Source of the DNA: Devosia sp.
GTDB lineage: Bacteria; Pseudomonadota; Alphaproteobacteria; Rhizobiales; Devosiaceae
DNA: 64,000 nt
Reading direction: 5' to 3'
Assembly: GCF_028290435.1 (NCBI RefSeq)
Contig: NZ_JAQGJV010000085.1
Span: 1 to 64,000, forward strand
Of this stretch, positions 16,739 through 24,624 are shown one piece after another. The stretch's first letter is position 1; every line of letters starts with the position of its first letter. The notes beneath the pieces were generated by a model. That model was not told the origin of the DNA. It ran no database searches and worked only from the letters and a program-made list of their open reading frames with translations. A program made the position numbers and the translations under genes.

Positions 16739-17742
16739 TAGAAGACCGGCTCGGCAGTCAGCCCGATGCCGAAACGCTCGAAGACGGCTGCCTTAATCCG
16801 CGCGGCCAGGGCCTCGATTTCAGCGCGGGTGCCGCCGCCGTGGTTGACCAACACCAAAGCGTGGCGGTCCGATACGCCGACCTGCCCTTCGCGCGCGCCC
16901 TTGAGGCCGCATTGCTCGATGAGCCAGCCGGCGGACAGTTTCATGCTACCATCGGGCTGCGGGTAGGCGGGGGCGGTGGGATTGGCGGCGCGGACCGCGG
17001 CATGGATATCGGTCGTCACCACGGGATTGTGGAAGAACGAGCCGACATTGCCGATTTTTTTGGGGTCGGGCAGCTTGCTTTGGCGCAAGGCGATGACCTG
17101 GTCCATGACCGCGCGCGGGGCGGCATCGACCGGCAGCGTATTGAGCCCGGCATAGTTGAGGATCGGCGTCCATTGCACCGGCAAGGCGAAGCGGACGCTG
17201 GTGACGATATAGCGGCCCGGCTCGGCCTTGAAGACGCTCTGGCGATAGGCGAAGCGGCAGTCGGCCGCGCTGAAGGTGCGGAAGGCGTGGGTTTGTGTAT
17301 CGAACGCGGTGAGGCTGTCGAAACGGTCGGCCAGTTCCAGCCCGTAGGCGCCGATATTCTGCACCGGTGAGGCGCCGACCGTGCCGGGGATCAGCGCCAG
17401 GTTCTCGAGGCCGGGCAGGTCGTTGTCCAGCGTCCAGACGACGAAGTCGTGCCAGGTTTCACCGGCCGCGGCCTCGACGATATTGTTTTTGCCATCCTGG
17501 CCAATCAGCGTTTTGCCTTTGATCGCCATCAATAAGGTCAGCCCATCAAACCGGGGCGACAGGATGACATTGCTGCCACCGCCCAGCACATGCACCGGCA
17601 AGCTATTGGCGCGGGCATGCTCATAGGCCGCGGTCAATTCGCCCGGGCTGGTGATGATTGCGCCGAAACGGGAGCTGGCGGAGAGACCAAAGGTGTTGGC
17701 TTCGGTCAGGTCCATGTCCTGGATGGGGGAGAATGTGGTCAC
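16735..17742 (-). CDS. murB: UDP-N-acetylenolpyruvoylglucosamine reductase, type I (E. coli-like)
   Basis: A 335-residue FAD enzyme that reduces UDP-GlcNAc-enolpyruvate to UDP-MurNAc with NADPH in peptidoglycan precursor synthesis. Seen are the FAD loop VLGGGSNVILSP, PGTVGASPVQNIGAYG, the type I Tyr loop FAYRQSVFK, the catalytic Ser in NVGSFFHNPVV, and the C-terminal Glu in LTAEPVF. These features are of the E. coli type, whereas alphaproteobacterial murB in the division/wall cluster is usually type II. I chose GTG 17742, which has AGGA seven bases upstream; a TTG at 17766 and an ATG at 17715 are alternatives. It is not near other cell wall genes, so it may be an additional or acquired copy. 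Confidence 0.88.
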   Translation of the reverse strand: MTTFSPIQDMDLTEANTFGLSASSRFGAIITSPGELTAAYEHARANSLPVHVLGGGSNVILSPRFDGLTLLMAIKGKTLIGQDGKNNIVEAAAGETWHDFVVWTLDNDLPGLENLALIPGTVGASPVQNIGAYGLELADRFDSLTAFDTQTHAFRTFSAADCRFAYRQSVFKAEPGRYIVTSVRFALPVQWTPILNYAGLNTLPVDAAPRAVMDQVIALRQSKLPDPKKIGNVGSFFHNPVVTTDIHAAVRAANPTAPAYPQPDGSMKLSAGWLIEQCGLKGAREGQVGVSDRHALVLVNHGGGTRAEIEALAARIKAAVFERFGIGLTAEPVFY

Positions 17743-17858
17743 GCGGGGTCCTGCTAGGCGGCGCAATCACCGCTAATGCGGGATACCGCCGAAATGGTGG
17801 CCGCGCAATCGCCAGCGCGACGCGCGGCGACTGTACGCTAGAAGTCACTGCCGTCGTC

Positions 17859-17883
17859 GGAACTTCGCTCGATGATCTTCGTT
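17859..17883 (+). promoter_or_regulatory. EcfG-type (general stress sigma) promoter
   Basis: GGAAC at 17859-17863, exactly 16 bases of spacer, then CGTT at 17880-17883. This matches the alphaproteobacterial EcfG consensus (GGAAC, 16-17 bases, CGTT). It sits 41 bases before the DUF892 start codon, giving a leader of about 35 bases. A DUF892 protein is a fitting stress-regulon member. I found no second copy before other genes here. Confidence 0.7.
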
Positions 17884-17924
17884 CACTGACCAGCGTCACC
17901 CCATCAGCACCGGAGTGAAAAAAC

Positions 17925-18416
17925 ATGGCCGAAGAAAAAACGCTGGACGATCTTTTTCTCGATACCCTCAAGGACATTTATTACGCCGAAAAGCAGATCG
18001 TGAAGACCCTGCCAAAACTGGCCAAGGCGGCCACGGCGCCGGAGCTCAAGGCCGGCTTTGAGCAGCATGCCGAAGAAACCCAGGGCCACATCGACCGGCT
18101 GGAGCAGGTGTTCGAGCTGATCGGCAAGCCCGCGCGCGGCAAGACCTGCGATGCCATCCTGGGCATTCTGGAAGAAGGCAAATCCATCATGGAGGACTTC
18201 AAGGGCACCGTGGCGCTGGACGCCGGCCTGGTTTCGTCCGCACAGGCGGTCGAGCACTATGAAATCGCCCGTTATGGCACGCTCAAGACCTGGGCGATCC
18301 AGCTTGGCCTGACCGATGCCGCGGCATTGCTCGACGCGACACTCAAGGAAGAAGTCGCCACCGACAAGAAGCTGTCGCAGGTTGCGACCTCCGTCGCCAA
18401 CCGCAAGGCAGCGTAA
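17925..18416 (+). CDS. DUF892 / YciF-like ferritin-like protein
   Basis: A 163-residue, almost wholly helical protein of the YciE/YciF (DUF892) group, a ferritin-like four-helix bundle. The conserved start LDDLFLDTLKDIYYAEKQI, the central FEQHAEETQGHIDRLEQVF and AVEHYEIARYGTLK carry the Glu/His residues that could ligate a di-metal centre. The family is linked to stress and stationary phase; biochemical function is unsettled. GGAG lies nine bases before the ATG. An EcfG-like promoter precedes it and a strong terminator follows, so it appears to be transcribed mainly alone under stress control. Confidence 0.9.
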   Translation: MAEEKTLDDLFLDTLKDIYYAEKQIVKTLPKLAKAATAPELKAGFEQHAEETQGHIDRLEQVFELIGKPARGKTCDAILGILEEGKSIMEDFKGTVALDAGLVSSAQAVEHYEIARYGTLKTWAIQLGLTDAAALLDATLKEEVATDKKLSQVATSVANRKAA

Positions 18417-18424
18417 GTTCACTT

Positions 18425-18455
18425 GGCGCGGAGCCTGTCTCCGCGCCAATTTTCC
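18425..18455 (+). terminator. Rho-independent terminator after the DUF892 gene
   Basis: GGCGCGGAG (18425-18433) and CTCCGCGCC (18439-18447) pair perfectly over 9 bp around a CCTGT loop, followed by AATTTTCC. It starts 9 bases after the stop codon and fixes the start of the next gene downstream of it. Confidence 0.85.
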
Positions 18456-18473
18456 AGTCATGCGGCAGACATA

Positions 18474-18698
18474 ATGCGCAAGAATACGGCAGTGGCCGAA
18501 GCTATCAGGCGGACGGCATATTTTTTATGGGAACAAGATGGCCGCCCCGAGGGGCGCAGCTTTCATTATTGGCTGCGCGCCAAGGACATGCATATGCGCC
18601 AGATGGCCTATGACCAATGGCTGGCCGAAGGCGCGCCACCGGGACGCGCCGTCGCCAATTGGCTGGATGTTGCCGAGGAAATCGACAAGGAATCGTAG
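18474..18698 (+). CDS. DUF2934 small protein
   Basis: A 74-residue protein. The first half matches DUF2934: IRRTAYFLWEQDGRPEGRSFHYWLRA, with the conserved aromatic and Gly residues. A second similar copy (MRQMAYDQWLAEGAPPGRAVANWLDVAE) follows, so it may be a tandem of two short helical units. I use ATG 18474 because the frame upstream to TTG 18423 runs through the terminator hairpin. No clear ribosome site is visible. DUF2934 proteins are of unknown function and often accompany stress genes, as here. A bidirectional terminator follows. Confidence 0.75.
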   Translation: MRKNTAVAEAIRRTAYFLWEQDGRPEGRSFHYWLRAKDMHMRQMAYDQWLAEGAPPGRAVANWLDVAEEIDKES

Positions 18699-18755
18699 CT
18701 TGTGCCTGTGGGGCGTCTGGGCCCTGCGAGCGTAGCTCTCCGGGCCTGACATGCT

Positions 18756-18780
18756 AAAAACGCGCCACTGGCGCGTTTTT
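18756..18780. terminator. Bidirectional rho-independent terminator between the DUF2934 gene and efp
   Basis: AAAAACGCGCC and GGCGCGTTTTT pair around an ACT loop. The A-run on one side and T-run on the other let it stop transcripts from both convergent genes. Confidence 0.9.
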
Positions 18781-18803
18781 GCTTTGCGCAAGCAAAGCCT
18801 CAG

Positions 18804-19373
18804 TCAGTCCTTGGCGCGCTCGACGTAGGAATTGTCTTCGGTCAGGATCACGATGCGAGTGCCGGCGCCGATATGGGGCGGGACCATGACGCGCAGGCCA
18901 TTGCTGAGCAAAGCGGGCTTGTAGGACGACGATGCCGTCTGGCCCTTGACTACCGGCTCGGTCTCGACGATTTCGGCAGTGACGCGCTGGGGCAAAGCGA
19001 GCGCGATGGCGACGCCTTCGAAGGTCTTGAGGTATACCTTCATGCCATCGGTGAGATAGGCCTTGTCGTCGCCGATGACGTCTTCGGTCACGGTGATCTG
19101 GTCGAAGTTTTCCGGGTTCATGAAGTGGAAGCCTTCGCCGTCGCCATACAGGTAATCGTATTCGCGCTCGTCGACGTCGGCCTTTTCCACCATCTCGACA
19201 GTGCGCCAACGGCCGACGACCTTCACGCCATCCTGGATGCGGCGCATGTTGACGTTGGTGATGGAATTGCCCTTGCCGGGATGCACATTCTCGGCGGTCA
19301 GCACGATGTGCAGCTTGCCGTCCTGTTCGACGACATTGCCCTTGCGCAGCGAGGAGGCGATGACCTTGACCAT
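18804..19373 (-). CDS. efp: Translation elongation factor P
   Basis: A 189-residue EF-P with the normal three beta-barrel domains. It binds stalled ribosomes between the P and E sites and promotes peptide-bond formation at polyproline stretches. The domain I loop reads HPGKGNS, with the lysine that is beta-lysylated in the EpmA/EpmB pathway; both modifying genes lie next to it, divergently. The C-terminal [26 protein letters not shown] is typical of domain III. Start ATG 19373 ([13 protein letters not shown]) is chosen; the in-frame extension to 19439 overlaps the control region. An 80-base divergent region separates it from epmA. Confidence 0.96.
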   Translation of the reverse strand: MVKVIASSLRKGNVVEQDGKLHIVLTAENVHPGKGNSITNVNMRRIQDGVKVVGRWRTVEMVEKADVDEREYDYLYGDGEGFHFMNPENFDQITVTEDVIGDDKAYLTDGMKVYLKTFEGVAIALALPQRVTAEIVETEPVVKGQTASSSYKPALLSNGLRVMVPPHIGAGTRIVILTEDNSYVERAKD

Positions 19374-19453
19374 TATTCTTCCTTGTTCAAGCGGTGGCGG
19401 CGGCCTAAAGGAGCGGCAACAGAGACGATCCGGGCGCACTAATTGGTGGTTGG

Positions 19454-20572
19454 GTGCCCCGATACCTCAATTCCGCCGAAACTGCCAGTCCCGAGCACGA
19501 AAGAGCAAAGCTGTTGGCCACAATCGCGCAATCGCCATGGTGGACGCCTGCGGTTCACGCCGACCGGCGGCCGATCCTGTTGGCGCGCAACCGCATCGAG
19601 ACCGCCATCAGAGGCTATCTGGTGGATCAGGATTTTTTGATGGTGGACCCGCCGGGGCTGCAGCGCTCGCCCGGCAACGAGACGCATCTGCATGCGTTTT
19701 CAACGACTGCCATTGGCAATGATGGGGCGGCGGAGACTCTGTATCTGCATACCTCGCCCGAGTTCACGATGAAAAAGCTGCTGGCGGCTGGCGAGCAGCG
19801 GATCGCCAGCCTGGGCCATGTCTGGCGCAACCGGGAGCGCGGCCCGCTGCATAGTCCCGAATTCACCATGCTGGAATGGTATCGGGTAGGCGAGGGCTAT
19901 GAGGCGGTGATGGACGATTGCGCCGCCATGCTGCGGCTGGCGGCGGCGGGCGCGGGGACAAGTGTGCTGCGCCATCGCGACCGCGAATGCGATCCGTTTG
20001 CCGAGCCGGAGCGGTTGAGCGTGGTGCAGGCCTTTGAGCGGTATGCGGGCATTGACCTGCTGGCGAGCATGGATACGGACGGATCGACCGACGCGGAAGC
20101 GCTGGCGGCGCAGATGCGCGAGCGCGGGATAAGTGTGCCCGATGAGTACACATGGTCCTATCTGTTCAGCCTGGTTTTGACCGAAAAGGTCGAGCCAAAT
20201 CTGGGTTTGGGGCGAGTGACGATCCTGGATGAATATCCGTCTGCCGAGGCGGCATTGGCGCGGAAATCGGAGCGCGACGGGCGGGTGGCGGAGCGGTTTG
20301 AGGTCTATGCCTGCGGGGTTGAGTTGGCCAACGGGTTTGGCGAGTTGACCAATGCGGACGAACAGCGGCGCCGGTTTGGCCTCGAGATGGAGGAGAAGCG
20401 GCGGCTCTATGCCGAGGCCTATCCGATCGATGAGGACTTCCTCGCAGCGCTGGCGATCATGCCCGAGGCGAGCGGGATCGCGATGGGGTTCGACCGCGTG
20501 GTGATGCTGGCGACGGGTGCGCCGAAGATCGATTGGGTGATGTGGGCGCCGGTAGTGGAGGCGGGGGCATGA
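19454..20572 (+). CDS. epmA: EF-P--(R)-beta-lysine ligase
   Basis: A 372-residue class II lysyl-tRNA-synthetase paralogue (GenX/PoxA/YjeA) that lacks the anticodon-binding domain and attaches (R)-beta-lysine to EF-P. Motif 2 appears as [20 protein letters not shown], matching the EpmA type rather than true LysS, and motif 3 as [12 protein letters not shown] at the C-terminus. The start is GTG 19454; no strong ribosome site is visible. Its stop overlaps the epmB start (ATGA), so ligase and aminomutase are co-translated, and efp is divergent next door. Confidence 0.94.
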   Translation: MPRYLNSAETASPEHERAKLLATIAQSPWWTPAVHADRRPILLARNRIETAIRGYLVDQDFLMVDPPGLQRSPGNETHLHAFSTTAIGNDGAAETLYLHTSPEFTMKKLLAAGEQRIASLGHVWRNRERGPLHSPEFTMLEWYRVGEGYEAVMDDCAAMLRLAAAGAGTSVLRHRDRECDPFAEPERLSVVQAFERYAGIDLLASMDTDGSTDAEALAAQMRERGISVPDEYTWSYLFSLVLTEKVEPNLGLGRVTILDEYPSAEAALARKSERDGRVAERFEVYACGVELANGFGELTNADEQRRRFGLEMEEKRRLYAEAYPIDEDFLAALAIMPEASGIAMGFDRVVMLATGAPKIDWVMWAPVVEAGA

Positions 20573-21630
20573 CATTGCATCGCGCTATCAAGAGCACCGA
20601 TGATCTTGTCGAGGCCGGGCTGATCGATGTGACCGAGCGCGATGGCGTTGCGGCGGTTACGGAGCGCTATGCGCTGTCGATTTCGCCGACAATGGAAGCT
20701 TTGATCGACCGGGACGATCCAAACGATCCGATCGCGCGGCAGTTCGTGCCCGATCCGCGCGAGCTGCTAACGACGCCGGACGAGCGAGCCGATCCGATAG
20801 GCGATCTGGCGCATTCGCCGGTCGAGGGGATCGTGCATCGCTACCCGGACCGGGTGCTGCTCAAGGCGGTGCATGTGTGCCCGGTGTATTGCCGGTTTTG
20901 CTTCCGCCGCGAAATGGTGGGACCGCAGGGGCTGGGGACGCTGGCGCCCGAGGCTATGGAGGCGGCGTTTGGCTATATCCAAAGCCATACCGAAATCTGG
21001 GAAGTGATCCTGACCGGCGGCGATCCACTGGTGCTGTCGCCGCGCCGGTTGCGCGCGATGATGGAGCGGCTGGCGCAGATCCCGCATGTAAAGATCGTGC
21101 GGTTCCATACCCGCGTGCCGGTGGTGGAGCCCGAGCGCTGCGATGCCGAGCTGATCGCGGCGCTCAAGGCGTGTGGCAAGCAGGTTTATATTGCCCTGCA
21201 CGCCAATCATCCGCGCGAAATGGACGAGGCGGCGCGGGGTGCCTGCGCGCGGCTGGTGGATGCGGGCATCGTGATGCTGAGCCAGTCGGTGCTGTTGCGC
21301 GGCGTCAACGACGATGTCGAAACGCTGGCGGCGCTGATGCGGGCGTTCGTCGAAAACCGGGTGAAGCCGTATTATCTGAACCACCCGGACCTGGCGCCTG
21401 GGACGAGCCATTTCCGGCTGAGCATCGAGGAAGGCCAGAAGCTGGTCGCGGCACTGCGCGGGACGATTTCGGGTCTGTGCCAGCCGACCTATATCCTCGA
21501 TATTCCGGGTGGATATGGGAAGGCCGATATCGGGGCGAGCAGTATCGAGGCACTGCCGGATGGGCGCTATGAAGTGAGCGATTTTCGGGGCGGGGTGCAT
21601 CAGTATCCGCCGGATAGTCAGTCGCAGTAA
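20569..21630 (+). CDS. epmB: EF-P (R)-beta-lysine synthase, radical SAM lysine 2,3-aminomutase
   Basis: A 353-residue member of the KamA/EpmB family that converts (S)-alpha-lysine into (R)-beta-lysine for EF-P. The radical SAM cluster motif CPVYCRFC (CxxxCxxC) is followed by ILTGGDPLVLSP, and the PLP/lysine-binding segment KPYYLNHPDLAPGTSHF is present. The length fits EpmB rather than the longer catabolic aminomutases. Start ATG 20569 overlaps the epmA TGA; the frame-open stretch to 20533 is inside epmA. Together with efp and epmA it completes the modification pathway. Confidence 0.94.
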   Translation: MTLHRAIKSTDDLVEAGLIDVTERDGVAAVTERYALSISPTMEALIDRDDPNDPIARQFVPDPRELLTTPDERADPIGDLAHSPVEGIVHRYPDRVLLKAVHVCPVYCRFCFRREMVGPQGLGTLAPEAMEAAFGYIQSHTEIWEVILTGGDPLVLSPRRLRAMMERLAQIPHVKIVRFHTRVPVVEPERCDAELIAALKACGKQVYIALHANHPREMDEAARGACARLVDAGIVMLSQSVLLRGVNDDVETLAALMRAFVENRVKPYYLNHPDLAPGTSHFRLSIEEGQKLVAALRGTISGLCQPTYILDIPGGYGKADIGASSIEALPDGRYEVSDFRGGVHQYPPDSQSQ

Positions 21631-21751
21631 CGTGAAGTCGATTTACGGCTGCGCGTAACCTTCGGCGTGCTCTTGGCGAACTCATGGTCACGGGCGGCAA
21701 TTGATCGCCCAGTCTCAGAAGTTCAGCAAAACACATCGTGAGGAATTCGCC

Positions 21752-22504
21752 ATGACGCTCCGTTTGAGCCACAGGACTGCTATTGCCTATTCAATGTTGA
21801 CGCTGGCGGCATTTGCCGCGCCGGCCCTTGCCCAGGACGCCATGATGGCGGCTGATCCGATGAACGACATGATGATGGCCAACGACACGGCCGCCATGGG
21901 ATCGCCGATGATGAGCGAGGGCGGCAAGACCATCATGATCACCATCGAGAACGTGTTGACCGGTCAGCCCTTCTCGCCATCGGTGGTGGAGAGCCACACC
22001 GGCGACGCGGCGCCGTTGTTCAAGCTGGGCGACAAGGCCAGCGATCCGCTTGTGCCGGTGGCCGAAGGCGGCAATATCGGCATGTATAGCGTCATGGCCG
22101 CAATGAATAAGGACTCCACCATTGGCGATGCGCAGTTGGCGATCCACACGCTGCCCGGCCAGACGCGCGTACTTTACGTTCATGTCGATGAAAAGCATCC
22201 GCTGATCGACGGCGTCTGGATGCTCGGCAATACCAATGACGGTTTTTCCGGCTTTACCGGGGTCGACGGCTTCAGCTTGACCGCGCCGATGACCATCGAC
22301 GTGCGCGGCTACGATGCCGGCTCGGAAAAGAACAGCGAGAAAAAGGGTTTTCTGGGCGCCTTGGGCGGCGGCAATGAGCGCGATCCTGAGAATGGCGTCA
22401 TCACCTACCACACAGGCATCCGCGGCGATGCTGACGCGCCGAAGGAATGGAACTGGGACGTCAACGGTCCGGTCGCCCATGTGACCTTCGCGCCGATCCA
22501 ATAA
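21752..22504 (+). CDS. Spondin-domain secreted protein with Met-rich N-terminus
   Basis: A 250-residue exported protein. The signal peptide covers residues 1-27 (ending APALA, then QDA). The first ~31 mature residues hold nine Met (AMMAADPMNDMMM...GSPMM), and then comes a spondin-N fold: MITIENVLTGQPFSPSV, MAAMNKDSTIGDAQLAIHTLPG, and the C-terminal NWDVNGPVAHVTF. Bacterial spondin-domain proteins are periplasmic or surface proteins of unknown role. The Met cluster could bind Cu(I) or simply be disordered; no metal genes adjoin it. GTGAGGA precedes the ATG. Confidence 0.8.
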   Translation: MTLRLSHRTAIAYSMLTLAAFAAPALAQDAMMAADPMNDMMMANDTAAMGSPMMSEGGKTIMITIENVLTGQPFSPSVVESHTGDAAPLFKLGDKASDPLVPVAEGGNIGMYSVMAAMNKDSTIGDAQLAIHTLPGQTRVLYVHVDEKHPLIDGVWMLGNTNDGFSGFTGVDGFSLTAPMTIDVRGYDAGSEKNSEKKGFLGALGGGNERDPENGVITYHTGIRGDADAPKEWNWDVNGPVAHVTFAPIQ

Positions 22505-22563
22505 TCCCACGTCTCCTGTGCAACTGGCCGCGCCGCATCCGCGTCGCGGCCTTTCTTGCGTCG

Positions 22564-22591
22564 AAACACTTAGCTCTTGCACTAAGTGTTT
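22564..22591. promoter_or_regulatory. Palindromic operator candidate upstream of the ArsR gene
   Basis: AAACACTTAG (22564-22573) and CTAAGTGTTT (22582-22591) are perfect 10-base inverted arms around an 8-base spacer; a third ACTTAG half-site follows at 22601-22606. The position just before the regulator start fits autoregulation by the ArsR protein. It lacks a proper T-tract, so a terminator for the upstream gene is less likely. Confidence 0.6.
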
Positions 22592-22610
22592 CCTGATGAT
22601 ACTTAGCCTT

Positions 22611-22955
22611 ATGGCTCAGCAATCAGAACAGCTCGATGGCATTTTCCAGGCTTTGGCCGACCCGACGCGTCGGGCGGTGCTGGGGCGACTGGGACGCGGG
22701 CCGGCCAGTATCAGCGATCTGGCAAAACCGTTCGACATGGCGCTTCCGTCGTTCATGAAGCATATCCATTTTCTGGAGGGCAGCGGGCTGATCCAGACCC
22801 GCAAGGAAGGCCGCGTGCGCACCTGCGCCATCGACAAGCAGCGCTTTGCCGCGATCGAGACCTGGTTGAGCGAGCAGCGCGCCCTGTGGGAAGGGCGCAC
22901 CGACCGGCTGGAACAATTCGTGCTCAAGACGCAAGACAAGGAGACACAAAAATGA
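22611..22955 (+). CDS. ArsR-family transcriptional regulator
   Basis: A 114-residue winged-helix regulator: QALADPTRRAVLGRL (helices 1-2), ISDLAKPFDMALPSFMKHIHFLEGSGLI (recognition region) and the wing TRKEGRVRTCAI. It has no CxC metal-binding motif in the recognition region, so metal sensing is unlikely; it belongs to the branch that pairs with AHSA1/SRPBCC proteins. I use ATG 22611 (MAQQSEQ); ATG 22596 would leave only four bases after the palindrome. No clear ribosome site precedes either. The stop overlaps the start of the AHSA1-like gene. Confidence 0.88.
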   Translation: MAQQSEQLDGIFQALADPTRRAVLGRLGRGPASISDLAKPFDMALPSFMKHIHFLEGSGLIQTRKEGRVRTCAIDKQRFAAIETWLSEQRALWEGRTDRLEQFVLKTQDKETQK

Positions 22956-23425
22956 ATTTCATGCTCAATCCCGATACCGACCTGACGATCTCGCGCGTCA
23001 TCAAGGCGCCCCGCGCGCGGGTGTGGAGCGCCTGGGCCGAACCACGCAGCTTCGAACAGTGGTGGATACCTGAACCGGCCAAATGCAAGGTGGTAGATAT
23101 GGACCTGCGCGCCGGCGGGGCATTCCAGACGTTGATGAGCGAAAATGGCGGTGACTTTGCGCCGCATTTGAGCGCCTGCTTCCTCGATGTCGTCGAAGGT
23201 GAGCGGATCGTTTTCACTAATGCGCTGCTGGGTGGCTGGCGCCCGGCCGCGCAGCCGTTCATGACGGCGATCATCACGATGGCCGATCATCCCGAGGGCA
23301 CGGAATATCTCGCCCAGGTGATGCATAAGGACAATGCCGACCGCAATATGCACGCGGAAATGGGATTTTACGACGGCTGGGGCACGGTCATCGAGCAGTT
23401 GGCCAAGCGGGTGGAAGCGGCCTGA
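22952..23425 (+). CDS. SRPBCC / AHSA1-family protein
   Basis: A 157-residue START-like protein: ISRVIKAPRARVWSAWAEP and FEQWWIPEPAKC at the N-terminus, a RAGGAFQTLM beta hairpin, and a C-terminal long helix GFYDGWGTVIEQLAKRVE are diagnostic of the AHSA1/SRPBCC group, which binds hydrophobic ligands in a deep cavity. ATG 22952 overlaps the ArsR stop (ATGA), a widespread two-gene pairing of unknown ligand. It is convergent with the P-loop protein gene six bases downstream. Confidence 0.88.
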   Translation: MNFMLNPDTDLTISRVIKAPRARVWSAWAEPRSFEQWWIPEPAKCKVVDMDLRAGGAFQTLMSENGGDFAPHLSACFLDVVEGERIVFTNALLGGWRPAAQPFMTAIITMADHPEGTEYLAQVMHKDNADRNMHAEMGFYDGWGTVIEQLAKRVEAA

Positions 23426-23430
23426 CTAGA

Positions 23431-23961
23431 CTACTCCGCTAGTATCCGCTCAACGAAATCGGCGCGCTCGTTGACGCTGATCTTGGGCAGGATGATCAGC
23501 TCATAGCCGAGTGCGGGATAGACTTGGAGCAGGTTGGCGTATTCGGCCCCGGCTTCGGCCAGACCGTGGCGGCGTTCCGGATCGGTGACGTAGATTTCGG
23601 GCCAGGGCGGGGTGAGGAAAACCCGGCGGTGGTAGCGGTGAGCCTCACGCAGGGGCGCCAGTGCCGGCTCGCCGGTGAGGCGCTCGACGCCGGCGGCCGC
23701 GTCGATCAGGCCGCGATCGAAGAAGACGAGGCCGGTATGGGCGGCGACGGCGGCGCGGTCGGCGAGGGCCATCGCGACGGCGCGGCGGATGAAGGCCTCA
23801 GCATCGAGCCAGGGCAGGGCCATGCCGCCGCTTTGCAGTTCCTGCTGCACAATGCGGCGCCCCGGTTCCTCGACCACGGTGTGGCCGCGCCGGGCGAGCT
23901 CGGCGAGCAGCGTGGACTTGCCGCCGCCCGAGCAACCGGAAATGACGACAAAGTTCTCCAT
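23431..23961 (-). CDS. P-loop AAA-family ATPase (AAA_28-like)
   Basis: A 176-residue NTPase with Walker A GCSGGGKST at residues 9-17 and a central VFFDRGLIDA Walker-B-like strand; size and pattern resemble nucleoside or small-molecule kinase-like AAA_28 proteins. It lies 12 bases downstream of the GST-like gene on the same strand, so it is probably the last gene of the oxygenase operon, but its contribution is unknown. Assignment as a kinase is not proved by the sequence. Confidence 0.75.
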   Translation of the reverse strand: MENFVVISGCSGGGKSTLLAELARRGHTVVEEPGRRIVQQELQSGGMALPWLDAEAFIRRAVAMALADRAAVAAHTGLVFFDRGLIDAAAGVERLTGEPALAPLREAHRYHRRVFLTPPWPEIYVTDPERRHGLAEAGAEYANLLQVYPALGYELIILPKISVNERADFVERILAE

Positions 23962-23973
23962 CGCTAGCTCCGA

Positions 23974-24621
23974 CTACTCCGCGGCCGCGCGGCCGGCCGG
24001 GAAAATGCCCGACATGACGGTGAAGCCGGGAATGCGGCGCACGCGATCGCTCCAGCGACGGATGGCGGGATAATCCATGCGCGAGATGTTGCCTTCTTCG
24101 CTGAGCATCACATAGGGGAAGCAGGCGATATCGGCGGTGGTGGGATGTGGGGCGGCGCAGAGCCACGCGCGGCCCTCGCGTTCGCCAAACCACAAATGCT
24201 CATCCATCAGCCGGAACAGGCGATGGGCGCCGGCCTGCACTTTGGGCAGATCGAAATCGTAGAACATGCCGAGCGCCAGTCGGGCAGCCGACGCCGTGGC
24301 GGTGATGTCATCGGCAAAGGCGTGCCATTGAAGAACTTCAGCAAGCTGGACCGGCTCGGTTGGGAACCACAGCCCGCTCGGATCGTATTTGCGCGCCAGA
24401 TAGGCCAGGATCGCGCCGCTATCGCGCAGTACCAAGCCATCGTCGACCAGCACCGGAAGTTGGCCGAGCGGGTTCAGCTTGAGGAACCAGTCGGATTTGT
24501 GCTGGCGGCCGGGGTAGAAATCGACCGGGATGATGTCGTAGCGGACGCCCAGAATGCTCATCAGCAGGCGCAGCTTGTAGCAATTGCCGGAGAGCTCGAA
24601 ATCGTAAAGGGTGATGGCCAT
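23974..24621 (-). CDS. Glutathione S-transferase-like protein (NdmE-like)
   Basis: A 215-residue GST: the N-terminal thioredoxin fold begins LYDFELSGNCYKLRLL with a Ser/Cys-containing active-site loop, then LNPLGQLPVLVDDG and the Glu/Asp-Ser motif LRDSGAILAYLA of the glutathione-binding site, followed by an all-helical C-terminal domain. The start lies 3 bases after the stop of the Rieske-reductase gene, so the two are tightly coupled. In the purine-alkaloid demethylase of Pseudomonas putida CBB5, a GST-like protein (NdmE) is a structural subunit holding NdmC and NdmD together; the same arrangement here suggests that role (inference). Confidence 0.82.
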   Translation of the reverse strand: MAITLYDFELSGNCYKLRLLMSILGVRYDIIPVDFYPGRQHKSDWFLKLNPLGQLPVLVDDGLVLRDSGAILAYLARKYDPSGLWFPTEPVQLAEVLQWHAFADDITATASAARLALGMFYDFDLPKVQAGAHRLFRLMDEHLWFGEREGRAWLCAAPHPTTADIACFPYVMLSEEGNISRMDYPAIRRWSDRVRRIPGFTVMSGIFPAGRAAAE

Positions 24622-24624
24622 GGG

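Noticed and set aside
22564..22591. Terminator of the spondin gene
   Set aside because: Good stem but no T-run, and it lies directly on the ArsR start; an operator explains it better.
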